Below, piece by piece: positions 14,501 through 29,500 of a stretch of 64,000 nt of DNA. Within the stretch, counting starts at the first letter, position 1. Every line of letters starts with the position of its first letter. A model generated the notes under the pieces. That model searched no databases. It was not told where the DNA came from and saw only the letters and a program-made list of their open reading frames with translations. A program made the translations under genes and the position numbers. Source of the stretch: Mesaphorura yosii (lineage: Eukaryota; Arthropoda; Collembola; Poduromorpha; Tullbergiidae); the NCBI GenBank assembly GCA_009869945.1, contig WIXG01000031.1:304602-368601 (forward strand), given 5' to 3'.

Positions 14501-17500
14501 TTCATATTTCAGCTGTATACAGGGAACACCAGAATCGGAATCCATTAGACGAGAGACGAGAACACAGCAACGCGAGTAACTGGTCCAAGTTTTGACTTAA
14601 GTGTTCAGAACTTTAAGCTGCATACTTTGTCAAGTTACTAGTTGCAGTATTCAAGCCTTACCCTGTTGATGGTCTCAATTATCCGCTCGTTGGATGGCAG
14701 CGATAATGATGACAATGAAGTACAACTCTGTTCCTTTCCAGTCTACAGCAGCACGGAAGAGAGAAGAAAGGGATTAATTAGTTTCAAATTACATTAGCCG
14801 ATTATCAACATGCAAACTCGCGAACACTGCCGAGCAACGATTCAATTTTCAACCAAGCGAGGACACGCAAAAATTGATTGGTAGTTGTATTGAAATGAAA
14901 GTTTCATTTAGTTGAAGTATTTGAACATCGATAATTAAAATAAACGTAAGACAGAGTACAACAAATTTTTAACCGAATTGCCATCTGTTAAGATTATTGC
15001 TATTTATGAGATGAATTGCAAAGGAGGAAGCGACTTGGAGCGTTCTCACCTGTGAAATCTGCTTTCTGCTAGCATTTATTGACAATTTCGACTGATTTGT
15101 CCCTGATTCGTTCAATTTATTCGCAAAGTTTGTATTTCTTGACGTCAGTACAATTTCGATGCTCTCAGATTGTCGTTCATTTGTTCCATTCAGTCGAAGT
15201 GTGCGGAATAGCTTCGCCAGCCCGAGTCTGCGACTAAGCTTGGTTAACGTTCGGCATCCATTATTCGACGGCGATGGTTTGCAGCTATCGTCCTCATCTT
15301 GGCCTGCAACGCACACGAAAAATCGATTCAAATTAACTATGATTTCGGATAATGGGTATCGTGAATGGCATGCTTAGGCCAGTCGAGTTTCAGTAGCGTC
15401 ATGAAGCAATACAATGAAAAGTAATACGGCCGTAACAAAACGATAAGAAATGATTGGAATTGCTTTATTATTGGTTTATTAGCAAGGCAAACTCTAATGT
15501 AATCGGGCTGAACTGGAATAGCTTCGCACAACGCACTCGAATTTAAACTGTCCAAGAAAAGGCGAAATGCTCTGAAAGAGCCTGTTGCAATAAATACTTT
15601 GATTATACAACAATCCAAGCGAAAGCTGGTAAGAGAAGCACGAAATTTGTCTATTACGCAATAAGAGTGAAAAGAAATGTGAATATACACAGCAATAAAG
15701 CAATGAATACAAATGATAAGTAATGAGCCTAGTTGCGTTCCGGATTTTTAGAACAAAGTCCACTTCTTTAGAGTCACAGCCAAATTCAAACGCGGACTAC
15801 AAGAAGAATATGTTCCTGGAGAAAGTTGAAATGCCCGAGAACGGAGAGGAAACATAACGTAATCCCTTAATGGCTATTTCTTTCCCATTGCCATGTTTTG
15901 TTGCAGTTGCGAGCTCCACGTGCTCCGTATTCGTGCACGAGCGTGGTGGCATGCACCACGCTCGGAATTTTATGGTCGTTCGTCGTGCTAAATTTATTTC
16001 GGACATTTTGAGTTTGGATTCGGGCATGTGCGCGTACGCGGCAGACAAGAAAGCAAACTCGTAGCTAACAGCCAAAATGCAATTGCAGAATTCAGAAGGA
16101 GCATTTAATCCCAATTGCCCAGTTAGTGCCTCGCCTTTGTAATTTAAACAAGATGTGCAGCACTGAAATGCGCTTCCTGCTTTGTTTAAGCTGTCAAGTT
16201 ATTGCGGAACGAGCATTAAATACGACAAAAATCATATTTGTTTTAATGGAACATCACAACAGATTAGTAAACAGGCAGTTTTAATCTGGGTACTTCATCC
16301 TCGGAAATCGGCCGAAGCAAAATCTAATTTGTGATCCGGCCTGCACAAGTTGGAGAGTAGAAGCCTCTGCCAAATTCCCTCAACAAATTGAGTTACGAAA
16401 ACTTTATTGCTTAATCCAACTTGATTATCCATTATCCTCATTTTACACTGTTATGAACAATAGGCTTTGCTCATTTCAGTAAAGCACAAGCACTTTATGG
16501 CGAACATCGTGCTGAAAGATTTAATCCCATTCGCGTGCTAATTCCCTGCTTCTGCAATAGGAAAACAATATTTAGTTGGCCAATATGGTGAGAGATTTTC
16601 TTTTGAATTTGTAATCCTTTCTTAGGGCAGGATAAATACACAGCAACAACCGCTTTCAGTTATTTCTCCACTGCGCATTCTCAAGTGACCAAATCACAAA
16701 CTCAAGGACTAAGACATGATTTTCCTATTATCACGAGAAACCGCACAGGAGCAGACAGCGGACAAAATTGCTTCATACAATCAAATTATTAGTCCCCCTC
16801 TAATCTTTCACCAAATCCGAAGTGTGAATGTGACAGAGCCCGACCGGCCACTCGCAGCTATGAGTTGAAGTAAGACGGAGACAGGCACGAATACTTGAGA
16901 GAAAATTGAGAAACCAAGCGGTAGTCAAACACATATCGCGTTGTCTGAGAAGTTCCCGGTTCAAAGCTTCTGAAAACTTGAGATGGAAGATTTGATTTAG
17001 AGTGAGATTACGTGTAATTAATTTCAAAACAATTTCAGAGCAGCAACTCAAATCGAAGCTAAAAGCATGGAACTCCTATTTCGTCGATTTAGTAATTATG
17101 ACCCATTAGGATTAGAAATAGATTTCCAATTTTGAATGATCTACCTGTCGCAGATTCGATGGAGCAGGTATTGACGTAGGTAGGCGACGAATTGGACGCC
17201 GCGCCTTGAGCGTACATGCTGACACTGCGACTCAGTGCGTACGACAACTTGGAAGAGTTTTTAATTGTAGCAAACTTCCGCTTTGGAGAGTTTCGATGGG
17301 ACGCTGATTTACCAATTGTGCTTCCACTTCCACCTTCTCCACTGCCACCACGATAACATGAGAGTGTGGACTTTGACTTTCCCTTGGACTTGAATGGTGA
17401 AAGCGTCGAGTTTTGAAGTGACCTGCAAGAGACGAGCGATTGTTCATTAATGAAAGGAATTTAGAGATCAGAAAGTTGGGATTCTGCAAATGGAGCACGA

Positions 17501-20500
17501 AAATCTCAATTATAGCACATTGTAATAGAAATTATGCTCCGTCATTTATCATCTTACAGGCCGTTGGGCCAGGGCTTTGCAAGGTCTTTACAACTTTCAG
17601 TACAAGTACAAATTCATTAGACTTCAATCATCAAGAGATAGAAAGTTTCGAGACCTTTCACATCTCTTCGGCCTGACTTCCGTTATAGAAAGCTGGCGAA
17701 CGAAGAGCGCTGCATGCCCTTAATCCAAACCAATCTATTTTACACGATTTCATTTCCCCACGGTAAGATTGCAATGAAAATAGTTGTTCTAACTGGATCG
17801 AAATAGTTGTAACAAGTTTCAATGTGTTCGTCAACGACTGGCAGAGCAAAACTTTTCGGCTCCTTCCATGGGAAGTCAGGAATAGAGAAGAGATTGGATG
17901 AACTTGGAAACCATGTCAGACGAAGACTCGACTAAAGTAAAAGTGTAATGTAAAAGCATTTCGCCAATCGCCAATGCCAGTACAACCAAGAGAAGGAGAA
18001 ACTGGCACAAAATATATATCGCCATGTGTAGCATGTGCTTGAAATAGTGTGGCGTTTGCGTTTCTGTACAGGTTGCAGTAAATCGGAGTTGAGAGGGCTG
18101 AGAACTAGGAGCGAAACATAAGCCTCGCAATCAAAGTCATGTGTTATGGCAGAATAATCCAATCTGTGAGTATTAGGAAAGAAAATGATGACTGTGCTTA
18201 GGATCTGTCAGAGTGCTGCAACGTGTTGGGTCGATTTCAGATTTCTTCGTACACTCTGACTCTAAGTTCAGGATAGTCCTTCGCCGAAGTAGGAAAATAA
18301 TGGGCAGTGGAATTCAGAGCAGCTTAAAGCCAGGCCAATGCAGATAACGATAAATATTAGCAAGAAACAGCGGATTTGAGTGAAACGTGGATTCAAAATT
18401 TTAGGTGTTGGTTTTGTCCAGTTCAGCCTCAAGCCATTGCGCATTTTGAGAATAAGCAAAAATACGTCAAACACGTCACAGATAAAGTGATTGCTGCACA
18501 CTATATACAAGGAGGAGGACTGACAGGGTTGATACGTGAAAAGCAAGGAGATTTTTAACTTATTTTCATTTCACAGATCTTCCTGATACATTTCTCCAAT
18601 CTGTGATTCAGTGCTCGTGGTGCAGGATGTAGTACAGCTTGTACAAAATTTCTCTGAATCAGCAGAATCTGGGTTACCCAATTCACAGATTACGCGGATC
18701 CAAGACAGACTCAGTTCTCGGTCCTCTGTTGCCTGCTCTTGCTCAATTCAACCATCATCTTATACTTTTCCTTCTTCTTTCAATCATTCCCCACTGCCTT
18801 GCACTCCTGTGCAAGTGAAAGCTTCTCGTTCTTGTTTCCACTCAAAAGATCAGGAGTGATTTGATTTGAGAGATCCAGCTCCACATCGTGTATTCAGCCG
18901 CTGCAAACGGAGAGCAGGAATGAAGGCAATGAAGCTTATATACTGTAATAGTTGGTATTATGAGCCTAACGATGAAGAGAATGAAGACGAGTAGACGAGA
19001 TCGCGTCGACGAGACGAGACGGCGAGTGCTGCTTTCACCGCGCACTGAAAGTTTAGTCCCGCAAACACAAGCTGCAAACATAGAATGCTGACTCACACTC
19101 GCACTGAAAACGTACAAGTTCAGTCTCCGTGGTGGTTTAGTCTTCTGACAACTTTTAACTGCATTTCTTATCAGATAACTTGATCGTCGAGTCATTGCCA
19201 TTGCTCGCATTTGTACAAAAATACGTTTGAGCAAGAAATACTATGCGGAGGGTAGGAACAAGTAATAAAAGTTAAAGGAATCAAGAATCCCCGAGAGTGT
19301 GAAAGGAATTCCAACCAAGCGGGCAGGAAACTGGAGGAGGAAGCGACCTCGCAGGCAGGCAGCATTTAAGTTGGTAAATAGAATTGGTTTACTCCGTCGC
19401 CTCCTGCCTCCGTGCTCGTTTCTTGACTTTGTACACGTAGTACGTATAAATATTTGGGTTTGTTACGTATACACTGGTACACGATACACGCCGACTAATA
19501 ATATAGAATCGAGTAAACTACGGATTTGGAATCATAATGCACTAGTTCAAAAAAGTAGTGAATAGAACCTCACGCAAAGAGAGTGAGTAATAGAGCGTTA
19601 GTAAGTGAAAGTACGTTCGAAGAATTGTGCAGGGATCGAAATGTAATGTAATGAGATTACATTCTATATAATACGATGAAAATAATCTCATTTCTTCCCG
19701 TTTCACATCCACAAGAATAAGAACCGGAATAACTTTGTGCACTTCAAAGTGTGAGGAGTTCTTAGATTTCTCTTCTCATTGAGACCATTGCGGACGTTAA
19801 CCGATCACGGATCGGGAGCCCTGAATTCAAACACTGCTTTAAAATGTAATTAATAACCGTGGTTGTGTTCAGACCGTTTGAAGAATATTCTTTCTTTCAA
19901 AGATGAAGGAGTGGGTATAACCTCATTTCGTGTGTAAACATAATAATTCTAAATCCTTCAAGTAAGTAAAATATAAACAAACTCATTTTTCTTATTTTGA
20001 TCCGTGCTCCAGTATTTTGGGAGCTTCCCCGCTGTAAAACACGCAGAATGGTGCCCCAAATTAGGGATTACGTACTTAATAACGTTTTCCATTTTCCTAT
20101 ATCCATTGTACGTGCGATATGGAGAAAGTGAGATCATAATTTCCGTGGGCACAGGTTCCAGCCCCAATACAAAACACAAAATGAAGAAATGCACACATTG
20201 CGTGAGTAGAAAGTACATACCGCCTCGACGCTGCTGGTGAACTGCTGCAGTAGGTCTGGTGCTTGCTCTGAAGCGGCGGTGCATAATCATAAATCTCATC
20301 CTTATCGAGCAGACAGCTTGATGGCTATCATTTTCAATTCCAAGAGTGCAAGCGGGCGAAGACCATGTTGAATCAAGTGCCATAGTGAAATAGATTGGAT
20401 GAAGTTGTTGGAGAGACACAGGCGCAAGCCGGGCACACATGAAAGAAATAATAAAAAATGCAATACAATAACACAGTTGAATAGACTCCGGTTCGGGCTG

Positions 20501-23500
20501 CAGCGTAAGAGAACAACTCAACTTTCACTAAATCCCAAACTTTATAACTATAATAACAGAAATAACCGGGCGGGCGGACGGTTGTAAATATTATTACAAT
20601 GTGTTGGGATATTGGAAATCAATATGAATTCGTTTTACGCTCACGTTACGCTGCATTTAAGGACCTGTAAAGGAAGTGATTTAAGAAAATGATAACAATA
20701 AGAACAATGGCATCGGGTTCATTGTGAACGCATTTTCCGGGTACTTGAGTCCTCTCCATGGAGCGTACGCGTAAGGTTGTCGCTTTCTTGTGAGAATCTC
20801 ATAAATTAATGATAAAAGACGTTGGCATTCACCGTGATTTATACACGCGTGCGACGGGTGATGGCGACACAACACGACGCGATTGACTTACCGAATAGAT
20901 TCCAGGCGTGTAGACTTGTTTGGTTCGCGTCGGGCTTTGGAGGGGATGCAGGAACGAGGTCGGGGCGGATGCAAGTCTCGAAGCTCCGAAATTGATATTG
21001 CTATTGTCTTTGACGATGCCATTGCAGTTGCTGTTTGTGGGATTACATTCCGGATTATTCGTCACAATGACATGCTGGAGGTACTGGTGCTTGTGCTGCT
21101 GCTGACTGTGCTCTGGGGATGGCAAGTACAGACTGCTGTTCATCGCTGAATTAATCGTCATGTCTTCATTACTCGCGTTATTATTATTGTTATGACTTTT
21201 ATGAATGAACTGCTGCTGCTGTCTGACTTTGGCCCGATTCAGGGTGTTGCACGCACTGTGCGGCGGCGGCAGTGAGGAGATTAACGAAGATTGGAAACCA
21301 AGTTGATTGCAATGAGATGGACTCACACCGTTGCAGTTGTCGGTGGCGGCGACCAGACCCGACACGGTAGGAATCGTCCCGTTTCCTACTCCATGACAAA
21401 TTCTCGAACTGCTTAGCACGTCATTCGTAGCTCGTCCGCTATTATTATGGCTATTGCTATTGCCAGTACTTGTGGCGGAATTTTTAGTGGCCGCACATTT
21501 GCTTTTATTCTTGTTCAGGAGCAAATGAGTGAAATTAGTTTTCGCATTGCACGCATTATGGGGCCCGTTACGATGTGTCGCTGTCTGCTCCTGCTTTGAC
21601 CCGGGTGATCGAGATGTGGTAGAAGGATTCAGAGTGGTTGTCGTCGCAATGGAAGCACCATTTGGAAATAATTTTCGTCGTTCGCCCAACCACATTTCTT
21701 TCAGCTGTTGTTCTTGGAGGTGGTTGTAAAACTCAGGTCTCACTTCCTCGTGAACGCCGCCTGCGCCCGGTTCAAGGCAGTAGTCAAAATTAAACAAATG
21801 ATCCACACTCTCGTACAAGCCGTTGCCGTTCCCAGCTGAAGTCTGCGATATGTTGAATCCATTTGAATTTGGCAGCATGGAGAGTGGATACTGGAGCAGT
21901 GAATGTGGTAGTGAGGGTAACACATTGTCCGATGACAACTCCGATGCATACTGAACAGCGCTTCCGTTGTTTGGACCGGTAGTCATTGTGCTGGTTAGAG
22001 CTTCATCACAGGTCTACAAGAGAACAAGAAGAAAATCGTAAGTGTTCGCCATGCCGCTGCCGTTTACGCATATAAGCACGTTTGAAGTGCTTGCAGAGTT
22101 CACCTCATATTCGAAATTGCTTACATTGTCGAAAAACCACGAGAAAAATTGCAAGTCAAGAATTTTTAAAAGGAGTCAAGATTTTGCCTCCCCGGTGCGA
22201 TAGAAAACCAACGCACGGAGAAAGTATAGAGTAAATAGCGCATCTCGTATTAAAGAGCACAAAGGATGCACGAATTCTTTGCGTAATATTTTGGCAATTT
22301 TGGCCTGTAGATCTGAAAGATATTTTTTACATTTCTCCACTTCCTTGCCCTTGCCTTCGGTAATAAGAAATTTAAATGTTTACAGAGTTCGAAGCGCAGC
22401 ACTACGCAATAGAGGTGCAAGGGAAATAAGAGCAGCGGAACAAACTCTCTATGTTGTAGTCAAATCTAAGCAAGTTGGCATGATCCACATACATCAAGAT
22501 GAATTTTATTTAAATAAACCGAGTAAAATGCAAGCAGATTCTTGATTCAGTGACTTTTTGTTAGGCACGGAATAAATTTACGTGCAGGGATGAAAGAGAA
22601 GACAGGCAAGATAAGATTTAGGTGGTTGGTCAAAGTTCCTTCATACAAAACCGGAAACCTTTCAAGAAGGCAAGCAGTAGGTTGACTGACTGGCAACGCA
22701 GGAATGTGAAAGCAAAGTAAACATTGCACTTGTGGATGAGTCTTCATTTAAACGATGAGAAAAGGGCCGCCTGCTCTGCCTGGCTGTCGTTTTCCTTTTG
22801 CCAGAGCCACAATGTAACTATTACGAGATAAGACATGTGTGTTCAAACTCTGCCGAGGTACGAGCCTCCAATCATTATACATCATCATACTGTGGTCGAG
22901 AAAGACAGTGCCTGCCACGGATGGAGAAGGAAAGGCCCAACTTTCTTCTCAGTGCCCGTATTTAATGTTTACACAACTTGTGCGGAATTCTCACGGAAGC
23001 TCATTACTCACATCGCTTCAGAGTTTCTCTTTTTCTTTGAAACTGTGTTGGTCAGCAGAGAGAAAGAAGAGAAAGGGCAGTAAAATGGGAAAAATGTTGT
23101 GGCAGTAAATAAGAAGTATGAGAAAAATGTTGAAATGATGAACTGCACAACGTGGAACAGTTAAGTAACGAGGTACTGGGAGCCAAATATTGTGGCAGGC
23201 AAAAGGAATGTTTTGTGCTTACGCCATAAGTAATTTTAACGTCTTAACATAATACCATTCTATGAATCCCATTGAGAGAATCAAACCCAAACTTTCAATT
23301 ATTCATGAAGCGTTATGAATAAATAGAAGTTGAACTTTAAATCGGGGATTTTAGGAAGGACTTCATATCGAAAACAGAGATATCGGTTCCTGAATCAAGC
23401 CAACGCACCTGGACTTAAATAGTTAAATATTCAATCAACACGTTTTATGATTCTCTTACCTCAAAAGACAAGTCGCGTAATAATCAAAATTCTTTTCAAC

Positions 23501-26500
23501 TTTTGTAAGATTTCCTGAGTTAAATTGAATAAAACTGGGTAACAGTAAGAGTATACCTCTGGAGAAGACGTAAAAGTGAAAGTTTTAACTTTTTCAGTCT
23601 CACCCATTCAGCAGACTCTAATAAGAGTCACACGAGATCGAAGTAAGGGAAAGGTAATAAAGTGTACCGTGTTTTAGGAGCAAGAGCAGAATAATAAGTA
23701 GAAAATGGGAAGGAGTTCGAATGAACAAAACAAGTTTAGAATGAAATGAAATAAAAAAGATATAAAAATATTCTATTAAAAAACTCGTGTCATGAAAATC
23801 AAGACTCGCAGCCGCACTGCTATCTCTCATTAACCATGCTGCACCATGCATTCCAGGAAGGAACTTGTGTCATTTTTCTTGAAGCTTTTTCTAGCAAGCG
23901 CACGCTTACTCTACCCGGTTTGGTTTTTGTAGAGTGTCTTGTGCGGTTCTTCATATTTATTAACTCACATTCTTGTTCATTCATTCTTTACTCAACTAAA
24001 ATCGCATTTCAGAACCAAAAACAGGTCCAATTTAAAAGGCGGGTTGTTTTCCTTCGCTTTCGTCTGTTAGTTTCGATGTTTTATGAGAATTCGATAGGGT
24101 CGATCGAAGCGACGTAGGATCAGGCTCTTCAATTTGCTCACCTTCGCAGTTGTGATAAGAAGAACGCCTCAATGACATTTATTTTAAAAGTATTCACGTC
24201 GTCACACGAAAAGCGTTGAGAGTAACTTTGTTTCGTTCTTTCACCGGAAATCATTTATATACACTTTTCATTATGAATGATGTATAGACTTCATTTTCTC
24301 TTCTTGTTAGCCTCGTTCTCGGTCTCGGCTGCCTGTGCTGCTGATACTTTCAACCCGAATAGATTCAACACTTGAGAAATTCACATGGCATCTCGTATAT
24401 GATAATAATGTCGGGTTGAGAACACCGAGAAACCTACAGCCAAAAAAACCTAGCCTTCTTGCCTTTCTCACTCCATACCACGAGGACAAGACGCCAAACG
24501 TACGAGACAGAAGATAAGAGAAGAAGATTGCACGCTCCTCGGATCTTTTTTCTCTCACACCAGGGCACAGCTCGCAGCTCGCAATGCTTGCGTTTTTTAT
24601 TCTATTAGTTCATCGGGTGGAAGATCATGTACCCAGCACTCCGAGATCCGTACGTGGGAGAAGAGATAAGTAAAGTTAAGAGTTACTTACGGGTAAAGAA
24701 ACAATTCCGAGATAATAATATAGAAAATGAGATCTCAATATACGCACCACTTGTGCCTGCCTGGAAAATGACGGGGATGAAACAATGCCCAAAATGTGTG
24801 AGCAAACAGCACGTGCAATTTCAGTGAAAAATTCCTCTCGGCTTGACTTTTCCGTGTATTTGGCTTCGTTTCTGCCATAATGCACACAATAAGCCCATTA
24901 TTATTTTGCCTGTGAGAATTCCAAGTTCTGTATTAGTTTCCAGACGCTGCGCTGTGGCTGTATCTGCGGCTGGTGTGCATAAGTATTTTTATTATTACAA
25001 TTACGCACCACCAGCCCATGAGCTCAGAGTGTGAAGAAGAAAAGATCTCAATTCAAGTGTTATGTGCTGGTGTAGCGCAATACGAGAAGCTTAGAAAGTG
25101 AGTGAAGATGCCAAATGTTGAAATTTGTGAGGATCCAACACATGCCAACTGACAACACTGACACGAGTCGGAATTCTTGGACGTGGCGGCTGCGGCTTCA
25201 ACTGAATTTGTGCTTTCTTCTCTTCCATGAGTTGTGAATGGCAGAATGGGACAATGCGGAGTAGAGCAGAGTTTTGTTTGTATTGATGAAAAGAAGTTTG
25301 GAAAAATGAAAAGAACAATGCATACCCGTTTGGGTTAGGCTTCCATTGTAAGCTGACTGGAGGCTGACTGACAAATAGAGCCTTATTGACAATAGCAGTT
25401 GCGCAAGCAATAAAAGTTGATATCTCAATAGAAGACAAGTTGGCACTCGCACGGTGCATGCAAAGTGCAAGTTCTAGCTGCATTTGACAGTAAACAACTT
25501 CGTTGGAGTTGTATTTCCTTCACTTCCTTTGTCGATTACTCTTTCACTGATAAGAAACCTCATCTGCAAATTCCCTGAATTGTCTATACTTCGGAAATTT
25601 AGTGCTGCTGAAGACGCTGTCGTACAAGTCGTGCTATTCAAATTACAAGAAGTGTGAAATGATACAGGCATCATTGATCGGAAACCATTTATCAGGATAA
25701 AGCTTAATGCGCCGCTTGGCATTCCTTTCGGGGCGGAGGCTCAATAACAAATCAATTGCACATAATGAAAAATTGAGGGAAGAATTTTCAAACCAAAATA
25801 CAAATTTCAATTCTTTGCGAGCAGTAACCAAAAGCCCCAATGATCTATGGTCTCAGCCCAGATCAGGAGTTCTGCCCAAGGAATTGCCAAGCCTCAGTTC
25901 ATGTTTGGAAACCACATCCACAACTTTATGAATGAAGCATGGGATTTTAAGGATACACGGACAATGTTTTTCGCTTGTCTAAACCGATTTCACAATGCTC
26001 CAGCATTCCTGCACCATGCGAGTTGTGCGTGCCTCTGCCATTTTGAGTCTCGCTTTTGCCGACAAAACAAAACGTCAGATTCCAGGATAAGCTGTCTTAT
26101 TTGAGCTTCCAAATTCTCTCTTTAAATCTTGCACAACTTATTACTTGAGTAAATAAGTCCTAACGCAACTGAAAGGAATTAACCAAGTGAACTCAGCGTA
26201 TTTCCTTCCCTTTCTTAAAAACTGCAAAGGCGGCAGCTATTTACTGTAATACTGCCACACTGCTTATGATTCTTATTTCCTTCCCGTGATTCCTCTTAAA
26301 ATGAAATTGAAAATGCTGATGATGGCAGAACGAATTTCCTTTGAAACCGATTCTGTGAGATAATGGGATGAATGAAAGTCGGAAAGTGTAAGGATTTCAG
26401 AATGTGGAACCTTGAAATTATATGCACCATGAGGACGACAACAATCGGCCTGAAAGGTATCGTCGTGTGCGTAGCTCGGCTTGAAATTGGTCGTGTCTTT

Positions 26501-29500
26501 AGCCACCGTTCTTAACAATAGAATTTACCACTCGCACAGAGCACGAAAGTGTCAAGCAAACTGTTTCAAAGAATTGTGTCTCCTAATACCCGTAGCACGA
26601 GGGAGTCCCTCCGTCCCAGTCCCTCCGATACATTCTTCAATTTTGAGCAGAGCGAGTGGGGAATGAAGCAAAGGATGGAGTAGATATAGTTGTATGTAGC
26701 AGATTTTAAGGGAATTTCTATTCAAACTCGGCTACTCGGGGTGAAATGATAAGGTGGGTGAGGTTAGGTTTGTTAGCTTCAGGTTGTGTAAGCTCTTGGT
26801 TAGTTTGGTCATGGGGGGACTGGGACGGAGGACCTCGGTCCTAGAAGGACTCAAGCCAGAGGGATTCAGACGGAGGGGCTCGGATGCAGGGACGGGAGGA
26901 AGGGACTGAAACCAGAGGGACTCTGTCGTAGAATCCCTAATACCCGTAATAAATGTCATTTCGTTCCATTCGTATTGTATAATGCTACTCCGCACAATGC
27001 AAATACAAACAGCGTCAGATGACACAATCCGTCTGTGTGCGGATAAGGCATAATAACATTATTATATGACGAATTAGACTTGAAAGGGTCTAATCTGATT
27101 TGGGGGAATTGTTGCTCATTTCAGGCTACATATTTTCTAGCGAATTCTTCTGAAACTTACTGCGTGCACAATTTATAAAGCTTTCCCATCTTTCAAATTC
27201 TCATTAAAAGAATTAATCCTAGCCTTCAGAACGCCGTTTCGGTAATTCATTATTGATGGATGGGTCCAGTACGTCTGTCGACGATAAATTGTAAATAGCA
27301 ATCTTGTTCACTGGCTTCGGTGTACTAATGAAATTAACATCAAATATTCCACACATTGATGATGGCGAAGCTAACTCAGCGGACTTGTGGAAAACTTGAA
27401 GGACTCATTCCGCAGCCGCACATCAATCTACGGCAACTCTAATGCAATGTACTTTATGAATCGGGAAAATGCGATCGACAAGATAAGCAGCTTCACTGAT
27501 AACAGAATAAGAACCGGTAGAAAAAGTTGTCTTGAATATAACAATGCTCTTGCCTTGTCTAGGAGGAAAGAGAAAGGAAAAATCTTGGAAGAAATAAAAG
27601 CAAAGTGGTCTGCTAATGGATAAACTTGGCGAAAGTTAAAAGAGAATTGTAATGGTGCACAGAGAGCAACTGGATCCAGAAACAGAAAGAAAAAAGAGAG
27701 TCGTAAAGTAAATTGGAAATTAAATTACGAGAAGTTCTTCTTGGCCCTGCTGCTGCGATGGCTTGCATGTTCTTCTTTCATCTTAACGGCAGCAAGTGCC
27801 ACTGTCTATTGCTATTGCTTTCGCTATTCGCTACGTCAGTGAGAGCAGTGGCAGTTGCAATAATACCAAAAATAAAAGAGCAAAGCATAAAACAGGGAGC
27901 ATCGGAGTTTGAGTCCGAGTCAAACGTATTTTATTGGTTCGAATGGGAAATTGTAAGTCTGAGTACAAACATACGGAGAGTGAGAGCTTCCAGGAGTGAG
28001 ACGGTTGGAGAACTGAAAGCACGAGAACTGTCTACACGTTGTAGCAGAGAGCATGCACAGAATGAAGAAAGTTAAAATCAGAATCAAATTCACATTTGGC
28101 CATACATACTAAGAGATCATGTAAGACAGAGGGAATACTTCGGAGTGCGTTCAGGAACGCGTTTGTGTCCCTTTGAGTGCAAGATACAAGGATTCGAAGT
28201 GGTATTTTGCTTCACACTTCAAACAAGCTCACAGCTTTCACAGGTCAAACGACAAACACCAAAATGACGGGCATTCGACCTGTGACCTCATGACTCAAGT
28301 AAAGTCACGTGCATATTAAACATCTTTTGTGGTGTAGAGGTATTAGACTTTCATTGAAGACCTCCACACTCGCGAAATCAATCTGATCCCTCAAATTGCA
28401 GCTCAGGCCGACTATCCTAAAACTGAACTCTGTTGTGGTGATGACGGGTTAAAAATGAAATATGAAACGACTTCGTGCTTTTCTTCAAGCCCACAATGAA
28501 ATATACCCTAATTAACTCAGCCCCAATTGTCGAAGTTGTATCCACTTTGATTTTAAGCTACAAAATTGGAATTCTTTCACGCTCGGTTAAAGAGGATTTA
28601 AAGTCTCGCAGCCGAATCCGTGCTCATGGAGCAGCAAGGCAAGGTCTAGCACAAGAAAGCGGTGCAACTCTCCCTGTGCACTTGGATGTTAAAGATTCAC
28701 ATTATAAATACACGTTTTATTATCATTATCTCGAAGCAGCAGCAAGCAGCCAGCCAGTCAGTTCCAAACGAAACAAGATTTCGTGCAGAAGCAATCTCGA
28801 ACAATAAAGGTTTCCTTTTCATTTCCTTGCAGCCAGTCGTGCCTCTTTAAATCTCGTCTTCTAGACGCAGGACGGTGAGATGAGAGAAACGCAGCAGCAG
28901 AAGCAACATTTATGTACCTGCGATGATGATGACTGTCAGTTATGTATATTTTTCCAGTAAGGTTCCTTCTTCCTTTTATCGTGTCTTCATATCATTTATA
29001 TTGTGTGCTTCACGGTGGCATGCACTTCGTTTTCATTTTTTACCAGGCTCCTGTACTCGCTGCAGCTCAAACCGTCAGCTCTTGACAATTCGTTCCCACA
29101 CCACAAAAGGAGATGAAAAAGGTGCGCAGTGCACATTATGGGACGCCGTGAGAGATGAAAAAGTGGCAGTTCCAAGTAAAAGTGTGAATAAGTGTTCAAA
29201 ATGATTCAAAACTCTCGAGCACTTCAAAATAGATTTAAAATGTCATGTTTCATGCAACGTTTTTATGTTAAATCTCTGCTCGAACGTGCAGATTCAGTCG
29301 GGCTTCAGCTTTTCCGTAGTTCCGCTGCAGAAACCAACATTCTTGGGAATTATGCTTTTGAACCTTGAACTTTCCGAGACGGAAAGTGCAGCGCCCCGCG
29401 AATGCTAATGCGACTGCAGAAAAAGTGCAGTGCACTGCATCGGCAGCAGGCACAAAGGCACTATGCAATTATAAATAATAAATTGCATCTCTGGAAACCA

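Noticed and set aside
19958-20521. 187-codon open frame on the minus strand
   Set aside because: It overlaps exon 3 of the SAM gene in another register. The EIYDYAPP register joins both neighbouring exons in phase; this one does not.
27387-27623. Charged 78-codon plus-strand frame
   Set aside because: It has a Lys/Arg-rich, coding-like look but no splice partners, domain or upstream start context. Probably chance.
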